Below the pieces are notes generated by a model. That model saw only the letters and a program-made list of their open reading frames with translations. It ran no database searches and was not told where the DNA came from. Positions 22,793 through 34,641 of a stretch of 64,000 nucleotides of DNA are shown here, one piece after another. The translations under genes were made by a program, and so were the position numbers. The stretch comes from Hyaloperonospora brassicae (taxonomy: Eukaryota; Oomycota; Peronosporomycetes; Peronosporales; Peronosporaceae). The DNA is taken from contig CANTFL010001342.1 of assembly GCA_947650285.1 (NCBI GenBank), forward strand, positions 310,001 to 374,000, written 5' to 3'. Each line of letters starts with the position of its first letter. Positions within the stretch are counted from its first letter, which is position 1.

Positions 22793-24479
22793 GTCGTGAT
22801 TTCTACTGGCCACGCCAGTATCAGTTCTTCCGCAAGTACATACGTGCTTGCGAAGTTTGTCAACGGGTGAAGCCTAGTCCTTCATCCCGTGCGCCATTGC
22901 AGCCTCTGCCTGTTCCGACAGAGTGCTGGCAGTCCGTTTCCATGGACTTCGTCTTCGGTTTTCCTGAGGACGCTCACAAGAATAATAATATTCTTGTGTT
23001 CGTTGATCGGTTTAGCAAGATGGCGCATCTTGCTGCAGTGCCCGAGTCGATCAAGGCTGAAGGTTGTGCTCGTGTCTTCCTAGACACAGTCTTTAGACTC
23101 CACGGGTTACCCCGTGAACTCGTATCCGACCGTGACCCTCGGTTAGCGGCGGAATTTTGGCAAACCGTGTTCCGTACTCTCGGAACACGATTGAAGATGT
23201 CCACTTCTGACCATCCAGAAACAGATGGTCAGACGGAACGTGTGAACCGTGTCCTCGAAGAGATTCTTCGAGGATATGTCCACTCGTTTCCGAGCTGGAG
23301 CGAATTCCTACCCATGGTGGAATTCGCCATCAATAATTCGGTGCATGCTTCAACACAGCACACACCGTTTTACGTGAATGGCCTACGCCATCCACGTGTG
23401 CCCACCCTTATAGAGTGTAACTCTTGGATAAGGGGGGAGGGACTCGCTCGAGCAAAAACCGTTTTGGATCTTGCTCATCACTTGTCGACGCTAACGTCGT
23501 CACGTATGATGCCTATGTCGATCAAGTCGACATCGATGAAGAAGATCACCTCAGTAATAGCGGCGACGATATTATTGACTCGGATGATGATGAAGATGCT
23601 GGTATATTCAGCATCGTCAACGATTATGCCAGCGAGGAAGAAGACGACCTCGCTGAAGAAGAGAACAATCTCTTAGCAGTGCGCACGAAGCGCACTGAAA
23701 GACAAAACAAAGAGTCAGCAGAGAACTTCCTGCTGACTCGAGAGGCTGTAGTCCGTTTCGTTCAGGACTCCATCGCAAATGCGGTGTACCGCCAGAAACG
23801 GAACGCAGACAAGAATGGAAGAGCAAATGTTCTTTCATTTAATGTTAATGACCTAGTACTACTGTCTACGGTAAACCTACCTGGACACGCAGTCACTAGT
23901 GTCGGCAGTAGTTTACTACTGCCGAAATACGTTGGACCATTTAGAGTGTTGCATCGCAAGGGAAATGAATACACGATTGAATTTCCACGTAAGATGCGCA
24001 CGCATCCTACGTTTTACGTGAAGAGGCTCAGGCCGTACTGTCAGTACGAGCCTTCTTCTTCCGGTGAAGATATCCCCCACGTTCAAGAACATCCATCAAA
24101 TTCTTGCGTTCGCGCTCCAGACTATCCGTCTGGTCGCGCAGATATGATACCTCGGAACTTAACCGAGTTATCTCTCCGCGAGCTGTCGCCAGCTCGCCGA
24201 ATAGGGAGCGGACATCACGCTCGACCTGAAGCTGCGCTGTGGCGTAATCGGCGCGATCCCTCGCCCGATCAGCCTCGTGACCCTTTCGGTTCTTCCGCAC
24301 GGTATCAGTCAAAGCGTAGCGCCGATCGCGCTCGTGCTTCAAGTCATCGCGCAATTCATCGATTGCGCGATCCATCTCGTAAGGGTCGAGATGGTGAACC
24401 GAATCATCTGGAGGAGGTCTTTCCTCCTCCACCACATCCTTTGGTGGCCTCGCACGGTGGTCAAAGCTTTCTAGTGTAG
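22793..24479 (+). pseudogene. Gypsy A integrase and pol C-terminus, frameshifted
   Basis: 22793-23440 reads RDFYWPRQYQFF, CEVCQRVK, then the catalytic core: SMDFVFGFPED, VSDRDPRLAAEFW and SDHPETDGQTERVNR, giving the D-D-E residues. A G-run at about 23431-23437 shifts the frame; the rest (to 24479) has an acidic insert, then KYVGPFRVLHRKGNEYTIEFP and [16 protein letters not shown], the small barrel-like C-terminal domain. The frame ends [18 protein letters not shown], the point where, as I recall, oomycete Gypsy pol normally enters a chromodomain; none follows. Both frameshifts occur in copy B as well. Overlaps the antisense gene from 24028. Confidence 0.85.
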
Positions 24480-25635
24480 CGTATTTTGAATCACCGTGAC
24501 GATTCAGGATCAAGGACGAGCTACCTCGTCCAGTGGCAGGGGTATCCACCCTCTTGGAACAGCTGGGAGCCCCGCTCTCAGCTGTTGATGGATGTTGAAG
24601 GTCTCGTCCGCCAGTATGACGAGACCCATCCGATGAGTCCTGTGGCCCATCGGTAAACACGCGCCCTAGGCGCTTGTAGACGGATTGCAAGTTTGCAATC
24701 GCGTCACGCATCTCCTCCGAGATGTGTGCCCTTCCCCAAAGCGACTTTAGGGAATACACATCCCTATGTGCACGCTGCGAGTTGTCAACACAACTCGCAC
24801 AGGGGTCTCCCCATGTGAGGCAAGGAATGCCTGCCTCACTCGATAAACAATGCAACCGGTACCTAGCACCGGTTGGCGTTCGCCGTAGGAACCTGAGGCG
24901 TGTTGCCTCAAGTTTCTTGAGCCACCCTTCTCGTCCAAAATTCTTTACGTTTTGGACGAACGCGTTCCACGCAGCCAAAAGCGAGACTTTGTCACGCTTT
25001 TGGTTGCTGTTGTACCATCGATGTCTAAGAAAGACATCGAGATAAAAATCTTCTTCAGCGCGAAAGTTCTTCGCGCTGGAACTCAAGCCGTGAAGCTCGG
25101 TTGCATCGAATAAGGGTATTCGATGGTGTTGGCTCGTCTCGTGAGACAAGCTATTGATGAGTTGTACGGGCAAACGCCACGGCTTCAACTCATCACGCTT
25201 CACAGTGGTTCCTTTGTCGGTACCACGGCTTCCAGATTGACGACGGCTCGCGCCATCGTCATCACGCTCGTGCGAAGACGCACGAGCCGGCGGTGAAGAA
25301 GAATAGAACTCACCACCCCGATCATCATCATCATCACTGCCGAACAGACTGTGATGCAAATCACGAGTCCGTTCGTTCGTCAGTGGTCTTGACGAATACT
25401 GAGGCGTCGCCGGTGAGCGAGACGCCTCTGGAGTATTGCCCGAGTCAGACACGTCTGACTCGCCAGAGTAGATGATCTCTACATCAGGGTCATCGTGCAC
25501 ACGCCGTGTGATACCGCGTGCACCTGCAGCACCTGTTGCTGCAGGCGAAAAAGGGGCGGCAGACGACGAAGCGTCTGCCGCAGAGGCTTGCACAGCACCA
25601 GGCTGTGTGGGTCTTGAGTCACCCCGCATAGACAT
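24028..25635 (-). CDS. Antisense gene carried by Gypsy A, intact
   Basis: 535 residues from ATG 25635, running toward pol and overlapping its 3' end by about 450 bp. Residues 1-145 are Ser/Ala/Asp-rich and disordered-looking with an acidic run (SDDDDD near 100). Residues 148-325 look globular: [40 protein letters not shown], then C263-x8-C272-x6-C279-x2-C282, a possible zinc site. About 415-520 is a charged heptad-type coiled coil ([20 protein letters not shown] ... [20 protein letters not shown]), then a basic tail HRKKKAR that could localise to the nucleus. No RT, gag, envelope or signal peptide is visible. Copy B has the same gene with two stops. I do not recognise the family. A role in packaging, silencing evasion or trans-mobilisation is speculation. 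A promoter would have to lie near or in the 3' LTR. Confidence 0.8.
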   Translation of the reverse strand: MSMRGDSRPTQPGAVQASAADASSSAAPFSPAATGAAGARGITRRVHDDPDVEIIYSGESDVSDSGNTPEASRSPATPQYSSRPLTNERTRDLHHSLFGSDDDDDRGGEFYSSSPPARASSHERDDDGASRRQSGSRGTDKGTTVKRDELKPWRLPVQLINSLSHETSQHHRIPLFDATELHGLSSSAKNFRAEEDFYLDVFLRHRWYNSNQKRDKVSLLAAWNAFVQNVKNFGREGWLKKLEATRLRFLRRTPTGARYRLHCLSSEAGIPCLTWGDPCASCVDNSQRAHRDVYSLKSLWGRAHISEEMRDAIANLQSVYKRLGRVFTDGPQDSSDGSRHTGGRDLQHPSTAESGAPSCSKRVDTPATGRGSSSLILNRHGDSKYATLESFDHRARPPKDVVEEERPPPDDSVHHLDPYEMDRAIDELRDDLKHERDRRYALTDTVRKNRKGHEADRARDRADYATAQLQVERDVRSLFGELATARGEITRLSSEVSYLRDQTDSLERERKNLMDVLERGGYLHRKKKARTDSTA

Positions 25636-25754
25636 GTTTACTATGCGAGGTCAAGCGGAAAGTGAATGGAACGGACCCAACAAGTGCTCCCTGTCCCAAT
25701 GGTGGCCAACGGGTGGCCTCCATGTTTTCGATAGTCACGCGGTGACTATCAGTT

Positions 25755-25767
25755 AAGGGGGGGGTGA
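25755..25767 (+). promoter_or_regulatory. Polypurine tract of Gypsy A
   Basis: AAGGGGGGGGTGA directly before the 3' LTR; the expected primer for plus-strand DNA synthesis. The mirror tract lies at 35034-35047 in copy B. Confidence 0.75.
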
Positions 25768-26158
25768 TGTAACGGGGCAGCCCGTTACATGAAATTGTCA
25801 CTTTAAGGAAAGTGACAATAAAGAATATAAAGATGGATATTCTTTAAAACAATATCACCAAAGTGGTGATATTGAAGGGTCGACCAAAGGGTCTGTTCAT
25901 TGGTTGATATCTTGATGATATCGACCCACCAATCGCCGCAAGACGCGCGCAATGAGTGGTGACGAGACGTCACCATACATGCAGTTATATTAGTATAATT
26001 AAATTAAGTCAAACGAAGAGACAGTAGTTTAAAAACTTAATATATTAATATAACAGTTCTACTTTTACCCTACCTACGCTTCCTCGCTTGCCTTGTGTAC
26101 GTCCGTCGGGGCACCCAAATCCCTTGCGTTAAGTTACGCAAGGGTGTGCCCCGTTACA
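25768..26158 (+). repeat. 3' LTR of Gypsy A
   Basis: 391 bp, near-identical to 18171-18561 with only a handful of changes. Followed by the target duplication CAACC. Confidence 0.95.
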
Positions 26159-27831
26159 CAACCAGTCTTTTCTTTTCGACGTGAACGTTGATGTTGGACG
26201 TTAAAGTAGGAAACACAGCAGAAAGTTTCGAAGCAGTTTGTCTAAAAATGACAGGTGATTAATGCATAAGTGTCTGCCTTTTTGCAGGAGCCTGATCCTT
26301 TAGCCAGTTCCTCGGAATCTCTTGCATCCGTGTCGATATATATTAGGCACGCAGACTCGGAAAGCGGGCTTATGTTGAAAGTCTCTCTCTTTAGTGAAGA
26401 TTGGACATAAAATTACGTCCCTTCGTGACACCTCAGGATAGGTTGGACACTCGTATATGCTGTACTAGATTCCACACCATATTGACGAAGACGCTGCCGT
26501 TCTGCTGTTTTTGCTTTAAACGATTGATTAAGTACTTCGTGCGTACTTAGCACTCGTGATATTTTTCTCTGACACGAACGTAAAAAGATCCCACAAAGGT
26601 TTTGCACCAGATTCTGATCAATACTTGCCGTGATAATGACAACTACATCACACTGACGAGCATAACAACTCGCGATGGTGCACCACCACCTAGAGAAAAT
26701 TTGGGCCCAAACTATTCATAGCTACGACATGAAAAGAAGGCCGATACTGTTTGTCAATGTATGCAGTGGGGGAGCTTCATTGGCTCGTCCAACATCCGGA
26801 TCCGGTTTCGTTATTTTATTGTGTGCTGATGCATATTTGGTAGCAAAAAGGAGCAAATGCTTTCCCCTGTCACTAATCTCTACTCAAATGTAAGTCCAGA
26901 ATTGTAAAGACAGATATTGATCCAGAGTTTTGTGGCCTTGACCTATGCGCGATTTTAGCGCTGCGGCAGCGAAGATACGAACAGCTCGACTGAGGTTGAT
27001 ATTGACAGAGGGACAATGCAACCTAAAAGTTGAAGCCGGTAAACCGAACGACCTAGAGATAAATTCTATGTTACTGTAAAGAAAGTATCGTGCACATGCG
27101 CCAGCATTCGACTAGGCGCATAGCTTTTCATTACTGACTGCAAAGCCAACGCGCCGCGAATTACTCATCTATCATGGGCAATTAGTTGTCGCTTTGTAGC
27201 ACTTAGGAGTATACTATGGTAGCAAGACACGCAAACTTTGGTGACACTTGCTTATTTCTGTTGCTCGCGCGACTTCCAAGTCGTGATAGATTTGAATGCA
27301 CCGAGTCCGATGCGAATTGATAGGCCAACCTTAGCTTCTAAGGATAAAATAACTTCTTGTATCTAGCTACTTTCGCGGAATCTGGTAGTTAAGATGTCAT
27401 CCGCTAGGAGCATGACACCATTGTAGACAATCTGCAATGCTCGTAAATTGTTGAGTACGCAGCCAGGGTATCGTATATCAGCTTACTTTTTTAGGGGGTA
27501 ATGTGCCTAGGAAGTTAACGCATCGACACATCCGCGGCTGCCATGTTTCTTCATTGCACGCTCGCTTGCTGCGTGTGAAGCACGATGAGACCTTCTCCGG
27601 TGCAGATAGCCCTGACCGCGCCCCACTGTCCGTGAATACCGACATTTTGCACTAGTGGTTGATGTCCGAGTCCATGACTGTTTGTACCGAGCTAAAGCAG
27701 GACTTGAAGCTGTGGTGTGATTATTTGAAGGTTTCCTGTCGTCCGTCGCGATGTTAGCTTTTGCAGAGGTCATCGGATTGTATTCGCGGTCGTTTCAGAC
27801 CCAGCTATCGACAGTAATGCTGGAAGGTGAC
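26159..27831. other. AT-rich intergenic DNA
   Basis: No gene or clear repeat seen. Short open frames (under 90 codons) carry no recognisable domain. Confidence 0.5.
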
Positions 27832-28271
27832 TGTAACGGGGTAGTCCGTTGCATAAAGTTACCGTTGTGAGAAAGATGAAAACATAGAATGTTGCATTGA
27901 ATATTCTTTCAATAATATCACTGATCACAGTGATATTGTTGGGATGGCCGAAGGGTCTACTCATTGGTTGATATTTTGACTGTATCAACCCACTAATCAC
28001 TGCTAGACACGCGCAATGGGTGGTGAGTAGGCGTCATCATACGTTTAGTTATATTAATACACTTAAGTCAGGAAAAAGATAGAATAAGAGTTATGGGGCT
28101 TTATATATTACCTTACACTTTTAATTCTACTACGAACTAAGCCTTTGTCTTGGACATGTACCCTTCCTCTGCGTAGTGTTCCGAGGTAGCAGGGCACTGA
28201 CCTTCATTGTTGTCAAGGATAGTAAACTCTGTACTGGTTTTCCAGTACGTTGCTAGCGGTGCCCCGTTTTA
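27832..28271 (+). mobile_element. Solo LTR, 440-bp family
   Basis: Begins TGTAACGGGGTAGTCCGTTGCA and ends GTGCCCCGTTTTA. Closely matches 45163-45602 over its length and is distantly like the 391-bp Gypsy LTRs (same terminal hairpin, same central CATTGGTTGATAT ... CGCGCAATGGGTGGTGA block). Flanks GTGAC and GCGAC are an imperfect 5-bp duplication. Confidence 0.85.
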
Positions 28272-30060
28272 GCGACGCTTGAGGAAAGGCGGTGTATCGT
28301 AAGTTTAGTGAGCAAATGATTTGTTTGGACCGACGCTTTCAAGCAGAACAAAACATCTACACTCTACCCGGTGGAGGTGAAGGGTGAGGATGTAGTTTGA
28401 TATAACCGTAACGGACGTATGCGCCGCGTTGGAAGCCACGCATGCTACCCAAATATTTACCGCCGCCTAATTGCGTACAAAGATATTACAAACCTCGACT
28501 CGGAGACGCCCGGTCATGATATCTCATGCTATCGGGTTTTTAAAAAAGCATGCGCGATAGGAATCCGTGCCCTTAGACGCAGATCGCAGCGATGCAGGCT
28601 CGAGGTAACGCAATAGAGCATCCGCCAGAGCAAATCTCGCGATACCCTGGACCCATGTATCGTCCCATCCCCTATATTGGTACATCAATTAACTAAAACG
28701 CGCAAGAGACCGCCGTTATTGATTCACGAATCACAGCCGTTTAGTCCTACGTAAGCGATCACGAGTTCTACGTAATTAGGGAAGCGTGCTGTGTCGCAAG
28801 CAAAAGCTCAAGATTCATTTCGAATTGACAGCAAGAATTGCACTTGTTAAACACATAAGAAAGGTTTTGCTTTTTCCCTGTGCGATCGTAAATTGTTCTT
28901 AATTCATGCTCTATTGTCTAGTAACAAATATTGACTTAAGTACATTACACTAAGATTACGGTAGAATTCATAGCAGATTTAGTGTTAGAGATTAAACAAT
29001 GCCTGTCGAGTCAGCCTTTTAGCAATTGATGACTGGCAGACAGTCTAGGCATTCATCAATGACCCATCAGCCAATCAATAATGGGTGCCGTGCTTAATAC
29101 TGGATCGGGGAAATAACAATGACTGATAAGGTACGCTATTAATTATAATATACCTTTTCATAGAAAGCATAACATAGGGTCCATAATTGTAACTTCGCCA
29201 GGATTGGGGACCATTAAATTTAAACGTAGTATGTCCAAAAAACGTCGATTGACTCCATTATAATTTTGTCTTGTCTTATTCAGATGACGTGATTGAGCAC
29301 TGTGGTAGCGTGGTGAGCACAAATTCCGTGTGACATCGACTCTCCATTGTCGCCCAGACGACCGACTTTCGGATGGGATAATCCGTTTTTGTGTTCTTGA
29401 CAGCCTTCCTCACCTTGCGTACCCATCATTAGGGCGGGTTGAAAACTTCTAGGTGGTCTCGTGTTGATGGAAAGCTTGACCGTGTTTAAGGTGGGTCCAA
29501 GGGTCGATCTCAGTGTGGAATTGTTCACACAGCGATCTGAAGTTGGCGTAATCTCATAGAAGTTGTCACGGAATCACTCGAATACTTGTAGGGTGATCGA
29601 TGTGAGTCACCTTGATCTGTAACATATAGCGTTGTCCCAAAATGTGGACCTTGATTTGTAAGCCTTCCGACCGCTTTGTCCGTACCGCGATCTTGCGTCT
29701 TCAACCACAAAGGGTTCGCTGCGTCCGATCCCAGTTGTAGGGGGAATGAGAGTCTTTGTACGCACCTGAACGAAGAATCCAGGTGCGACACTTGTGTAGA
29801 TGTAGCGTAGTCTGTGACGTAGGGTGGCCAAACAATTCTACCCGATAGAGACGATGCACGTCCTTAGAAACAAAGTGAACTCTGTTTAATGTTAATTAAT
29901 CAAATCCAGCAATCCTATTTCTATCCATATATATCCAAACATCACCTACCATGCGTCGCTCTATAAAGGAGATCGCACCCTTGTACTTGTGTGGCACACA
30001 GCTGACATACTTGTCGGATCGCAATCTCCTTTCTGGTCGCAGATTGTGTAGCGTGACCCA
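28272..30060. other. AT-rich intergenic DNA with a transposon relic
   Basis: No intact gene. Minus-strand sequence at about 29280-29500 (TVKLSINTRPPRSFQPAL ...) aligns by eye with minus-strand sequence at about 46700-46870, suggesting two copies of one decayed mobile element whose type I cannot name. Confidence 0.4.
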
Positions 30061-30256
30061 CACGAGCCTGATCGCGATCACATAACTGATCGTCTATCAC
30101 AGTCGCGATCACTCACCTGATCACCGATCACGATCTAGATCACCTCCTTGATCGCGATCGCCTTGCTGACTGCGGACCACATCACGTGTCTTCAAGAATG
30201 GTTCACGCTTTAGTCGAGATCGTGTCCTTGATCGCGATCGCGCTCTTGATCGCTAT
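30061..30256. repeat. Cluster of GATCGCGATC palindromes
   Basis: About 14 GATC sites in 190 bp, many as TGATCGCGATC(A/G), alternating with short pyrimidine-rich spacers such as CTCCT and CTCTT. Not a regular tandem repeat. GATC is rare in the flanks. Confidence 0.75.
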
Positions 30257-33200
30257 TTTAATCATCCATTTAAATGTAATTAAAGCGCCATGACTTGTTT
30301 CCTTCGTCCCTCATACTTAACGGGATGCCGCAGGTCCCATCCTTTATGATATGATATCCGGTTCTGTATAACAGTCTAGTAGACGTGATCCGATCAGGTG
30401 TAGGACTGGCGCTGACAACCGTTTGCTAATTCGGATATAACTATAGCGCAATCTGCATACTAGAGCAGATCACTAATTTCATTGGTCTCTCTATTACAGC
30501 ATCATCGCCACCATAAAGCGCCGCTGTTCATTCGCCGATGTAAAAAGGTCTAGGTAAATCTCCTGAGAGGCATCGCTCCCCCAAAGCAATTATGTATCCC
30601 CTAGTCAGTGTTACTCGTACAGTTTCGCTTGTCGAGAGCGAGCACTTGGTCGTGGATATTATGTGAGTCCTTGACGACAAGATGTTCCCACAGCAAAAGA
30701 GAGTTCATCGGTGTTATTGCATCACACGACAGGCTAGAAAATATAGCTGAATGGTGATTCCATTAGTATCGAATATGCATTATGAATCAGGACAAGAGCG
30801 ATAGTTTACCAATCAATTCAAGAATTCTAATTCTTTTAAGACGGTACACCGTCGCGTGACTTGCGAAAAAGTTACTTGAACATGGAATGTTAACTGTTTC
30901 CTCGTTCAAATGATGGTCGATGTTTGTAATGATTTCAATAATAGTAGTAAAAGATGCGTTTCCTGCGTTTTTTTGGTTCGGCAGATGGTTGCACGATTTG
31001 ATTAGATACACACGGATGAAAAATGGAGTGGAAAGCCGCATTTGGAATTATCTATCTGATTACAATCCTTCATGTATTGCACCTGAGCAGTACCGCATAG
31101 TCAGCATTCGCGAGATGTATTTATAGCATGACCATTGAGAACGTAATTAAGATGCAGAGAGACATTATCATATATTGTAACGGAGTGATCCCGATACACG
31201 TCATGTTTCTTAAACCTTCAAGGTGAACTTGTCCTGATCGACAATATTTTTCAAATGTGCTTTTAATAAGTAGAAAGAACGAATTATTACAACCGATGAT
31301 AATAATTTTTAGGTTGGCATTAGTTGAACCACTTATTGACATTGGCCATTATATCAGCCAATTAAATCTTTAATATCTGTTAGTAAAACGCAATGAGTCG
31401 TGAGCAGGTAACTTAATTTGAATCTTTAATTTCGTGTCGGTTAAATAAGGGAAATCGATTTTGTTATGCACTTAAACTGAATAGCAAGGGGTTCCTTGAT
31501 ATTTTCTCTTTCGAGATCAGCAAAATGATAATATTGTCGAATAGTGTACAGTGAGTATTCCCCCAATCTAATGCGAGGATAAGTATCAGTTGTCTGAGTC
31601 TCATGCGTCGCATCGTGAATAATCTGTATCTTATTTCATAATGAATCCCTCAATGGTACAACTAAATGGGATGAACGATCCCTTCTTCTCCACAAGTTAT
31701 TACAGAATAATCTGGACCAGTCGAAATGTCGACTGAAGCGCATGTACTCTAACAGGGCAACACAGTACGTGTAATGGGTACGTATAAGGTAGGTTAAGAT
31801 GTAAACGGAAAAGACAGAGGCGTGAAGCGCGATGATTTTGAAGGCTCGCAGGCTGAAGCTACAGATAGAGACGATAGTCGCGACCGCACTCGCGTTTCCA
31901 CCGACCGAAGATTAGGGTTTCCATATTGGTTTGGCAATAATTGATCCGTACAAGCTAAATAAATGCTCATTGTTGTTTTTGCAAGTCATAAATACGAAAT
32001 GTTTGAACACAATTCGGCTTTCCTAGAGGGGACAAAGACAACTCTAAAAAACGGTGCATTCTTTAGCCTTAATTCGAACGGCATTTGACCTAGTTGTATT
32101 TAGACCTCGATAAGCGCCATTTCGACCAACATGCAACAGACAAGATGTATACGACGTTCGTCGATTGAAAAACGTCGAGATGATAGATGGTCATTTACCA
32201 CTGAAGGCATACTCTACAAACTAGAAAGACCATATGTGTCGCACCGTAATCAGCAAATGCCTCGTATCATGCAGCTGTCACATCTGCTCATTGCTATTTC
32301 GCCTCCACACCGTAGCTGAATCCATTTTAGCACTAAAGGCACTAATTTGCTTAATGGTAAATAAAAGTACATAGATAGGCTTTTATTGTAACCCCATTGT
32401 ATTAAATAAACATCGATTGATGCCAGTTTCGAATCTCTGTATATTTAGGGGAATTGACGTTTACACAGATAATATACAAGGCTAAATTTTGTCTATGATA
32501 AGTTTGATAAAGCTATAGATCTTCTAAGATGAACTCTTCTTCGCCGTGGATACTGACATCAGGCTATAATGTTATGGGCGGATTGCCAGTATAAGGCAGA
32601 ATTGTATTGGAGTAGGTTCTTTAAATGTGTGCTAAGACTTCAAACCTCTCAATCTGCCAGAATGCCGACTTACGGGATGGTAGTATCCTGACGCCTTCAA
32701 TGAACCTTTGCTCATGTTGTGTATTGAAAGCTGTAGAGTAGCCCACTTTAGTTGATTTTGGTGGATATGCAGATTTTGGTCTGAAGATAGTAAGACCGAA
32801 GAGCCAATATGAAAGAAATTTGTTTACTCAGTAAATTCGTGATAACCAATTGATCGACTTGGTCGATTAAGTGGCGTACAGCCCAATGCTTCAGGAAGAT
32901 AGTTGCTCCTGGACTATTCCTTGTTGTCTCCGAAAATAAACCATATGAACTATTCTTTGCTCACTAACCGCTAAGTTTGGAGACCGATTTCAATTCTGGA
33001 TTCTGAGAATCGGTTACTATCCGACAAGCTTACAGGCTAAATATTTCCTGGGGTTCTGCTTGCACTTGGTCTTTCCACGCAGCTGTATGCAAAGTCGGAG
33101 GACCAAAAGTGTGTCCTTCCCTTGGAATTTGCGGACATACCAAGTGCAAGTTCTTCTAAACACGACGACGGCGTGCCAAGTAGATCACAATATAAGAAGT

Positions 33201-34069
33201 ATATGATGTACTCCTATTCTTAAACTTCTTTACTCTATCCTTGCCCGCTGCACTGCATTTTTATTTGACTGGTCCAAAGCAGCAGGATATTAAGGAACCG
33301 ATCTACCAATGGGGTACCCAGGTCTACCGATGAAGGCCGGGCCTAAAAATGAGAGACCCATATCTACCGATGAAGGCTGGATGTATAAATGAGGGACCCA
33401 GGTCACCAGCTAGGTACCCGTGTTTAATAATGAAGGATGTGGTACCAATTAGGGATGATTTCCTATGAGGAATTAAGTTCACCGATGGCGGACAATGGTC
33501 TTCTTCCGTCAGTACATCCTACCGGTAATTTGGCAACGGTCTTTCTTTGATTAGTCCTGCGGGTCCTTCTCTTATGATTTTCCGACCGCTTTCGTGACCT
33601 ATTCCATCTCGGCAACCCCTTCCCTGAGGGTGACGCCGTTCTCCTACATCGTGATGGACTCAGGGTCTATCATTTGCCAAAAGTACTTCGCCACATATCC
33701 GAAAAAGGGGAAGTTTTAGCCTTGAAAAGTTATGAATAAATGCACAAGCATAGATGTTTGTGCGCATGCACTTATGTACGCATAGCAAATGATCAATATG
33801 AGTTTATACGTCGGCCTGACCGTTCGATGCACGGCTATGGACATAAATGTCATTATAGTACGTCTGTGCATAGCCTCAACTGGGTCTGAACAATTGTGTC
33901 ACGAGACAATTAAATGGAAACCGAGACATTACGCAACCCTTAAGAAAATAATGTCTATTTTTAGAGCATACCGCTTGGAGCAATTACCGCAATCAACGCA
34001 ATGCTACTGACTTGAGTGATCAATTGGTGATTACCGTAGCCAACGTCCAGCGCACATCATGAGAGATTG
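30257..34069. other. AT-rich intergenic DNA
   Basis: Apart from the LTR relic at about 31176 I see no gene. 33290-33430 has a loose internal repeat (CTACCGATGAAGG, with GGTACCCAGGTC variants). Open frames are under 85 codons and unrecognised. Confidence 0.45.
31176..31420 (+). mobile_element. Decayed LTR relic of the TGTAACGG family
   Basis: Starts TGTAACGGAGTGATCCCG and later keeps CATTGGC ... TCAGCCAATTAA ... AAAACGCAATGAGTCGTGAG, in the order of the central block of the 440-bp and 391-bp LTRs. Highly diverged; the right end is not clear. Confidence 0.45.
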
Positions 34070-34227
34070 TTGGTTTAAGTTGATTCGGCTTGTGCATGGG
34101 AAGGAAGTTTGTATGCTTGCGTGTATATGCGCGTCAAGGATTACTCTCACTTTAATCCAAGGATTGAAGAGGTTATGAGTCTAAGTATTGAAATCCCGCC
34201 CGAGATGTAACCGTTCAATGTAACCAA

Positions 34228-34641
34228 CTACACCTTGCGGAATTTAAGACGAAACTGTACCTCATGTCAAAGGGACTATGGGAGGTTGAGAACGGCGGGT
34301 AGGAAGTGACAGAAGTTCAGAAGCAGCAAGCGCACGCGGCTATAGTTCTTAACTTATGTGACACATAGCTTATGCACGTCGTTTGCTAGGAGAATGCACG
34401 CGATTCATGGTCAGCTCTCACCCGAGTTCATCGGAACCATGGCATGACAAGCTGACTGTGGTTAAATGTAAATCTTGCATCTTTCTATAACACCACAACG
34501 TACATGACGGCTCACGTCATGGATCTATTTCAAATAATGTAGATATTAATGGAGATGAGTGTGGATCAATTAAGGTGGTTGTTTAAGCAATAAAGCTCCG
34601 CAGCTATCTGGTATCATACGAATGTTCGTTTAAGCGTTTCC
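34228..34641 (+). pseudogene. Copia 2 gag, 5' part
   Basis: Reads FKTKLYLMSKGLWEVENGG, a stop, then EVTEVQKQQAHAAIVLNLCDT, the usual Copia gag opening. Cut off by Gypsy B. Confidence 0.7.

Larger units (their letters stand above)
18171..26158 (+). mobile_element. Full-length Gypsy LTR retrotransposon, copy A, with antisense gene
   Basis: 7,988 bp between direct repeats CAACC (18166-18170 and 26159-26163). It has 391-bp LTRs at both ends, a tRNA primer site after the 5' LTR, gag, protease, RT, RNase H and integrase on the + strand, and a 535-codon gene on the minus strand between pol and the 3' LTR. The two LTRs differ at only a handful of positions, so insertion is recent. Pol carries at least three in-frame stops and two frameshifts that are also in copy B; gag and protease carry further A-only lesions. 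Short perfect inverted repeats occur throughout. Confidence 0.95.

Noticed and set aside
18171..26158. Stop codons in Gypsy pol as genetic-code recoding or readthrough
   Set aside because: Both TGA and TAG are involved, copy C has sense codons at two of the same positions, and host genes here end with ordinary stops; lesions are the simpler reading.
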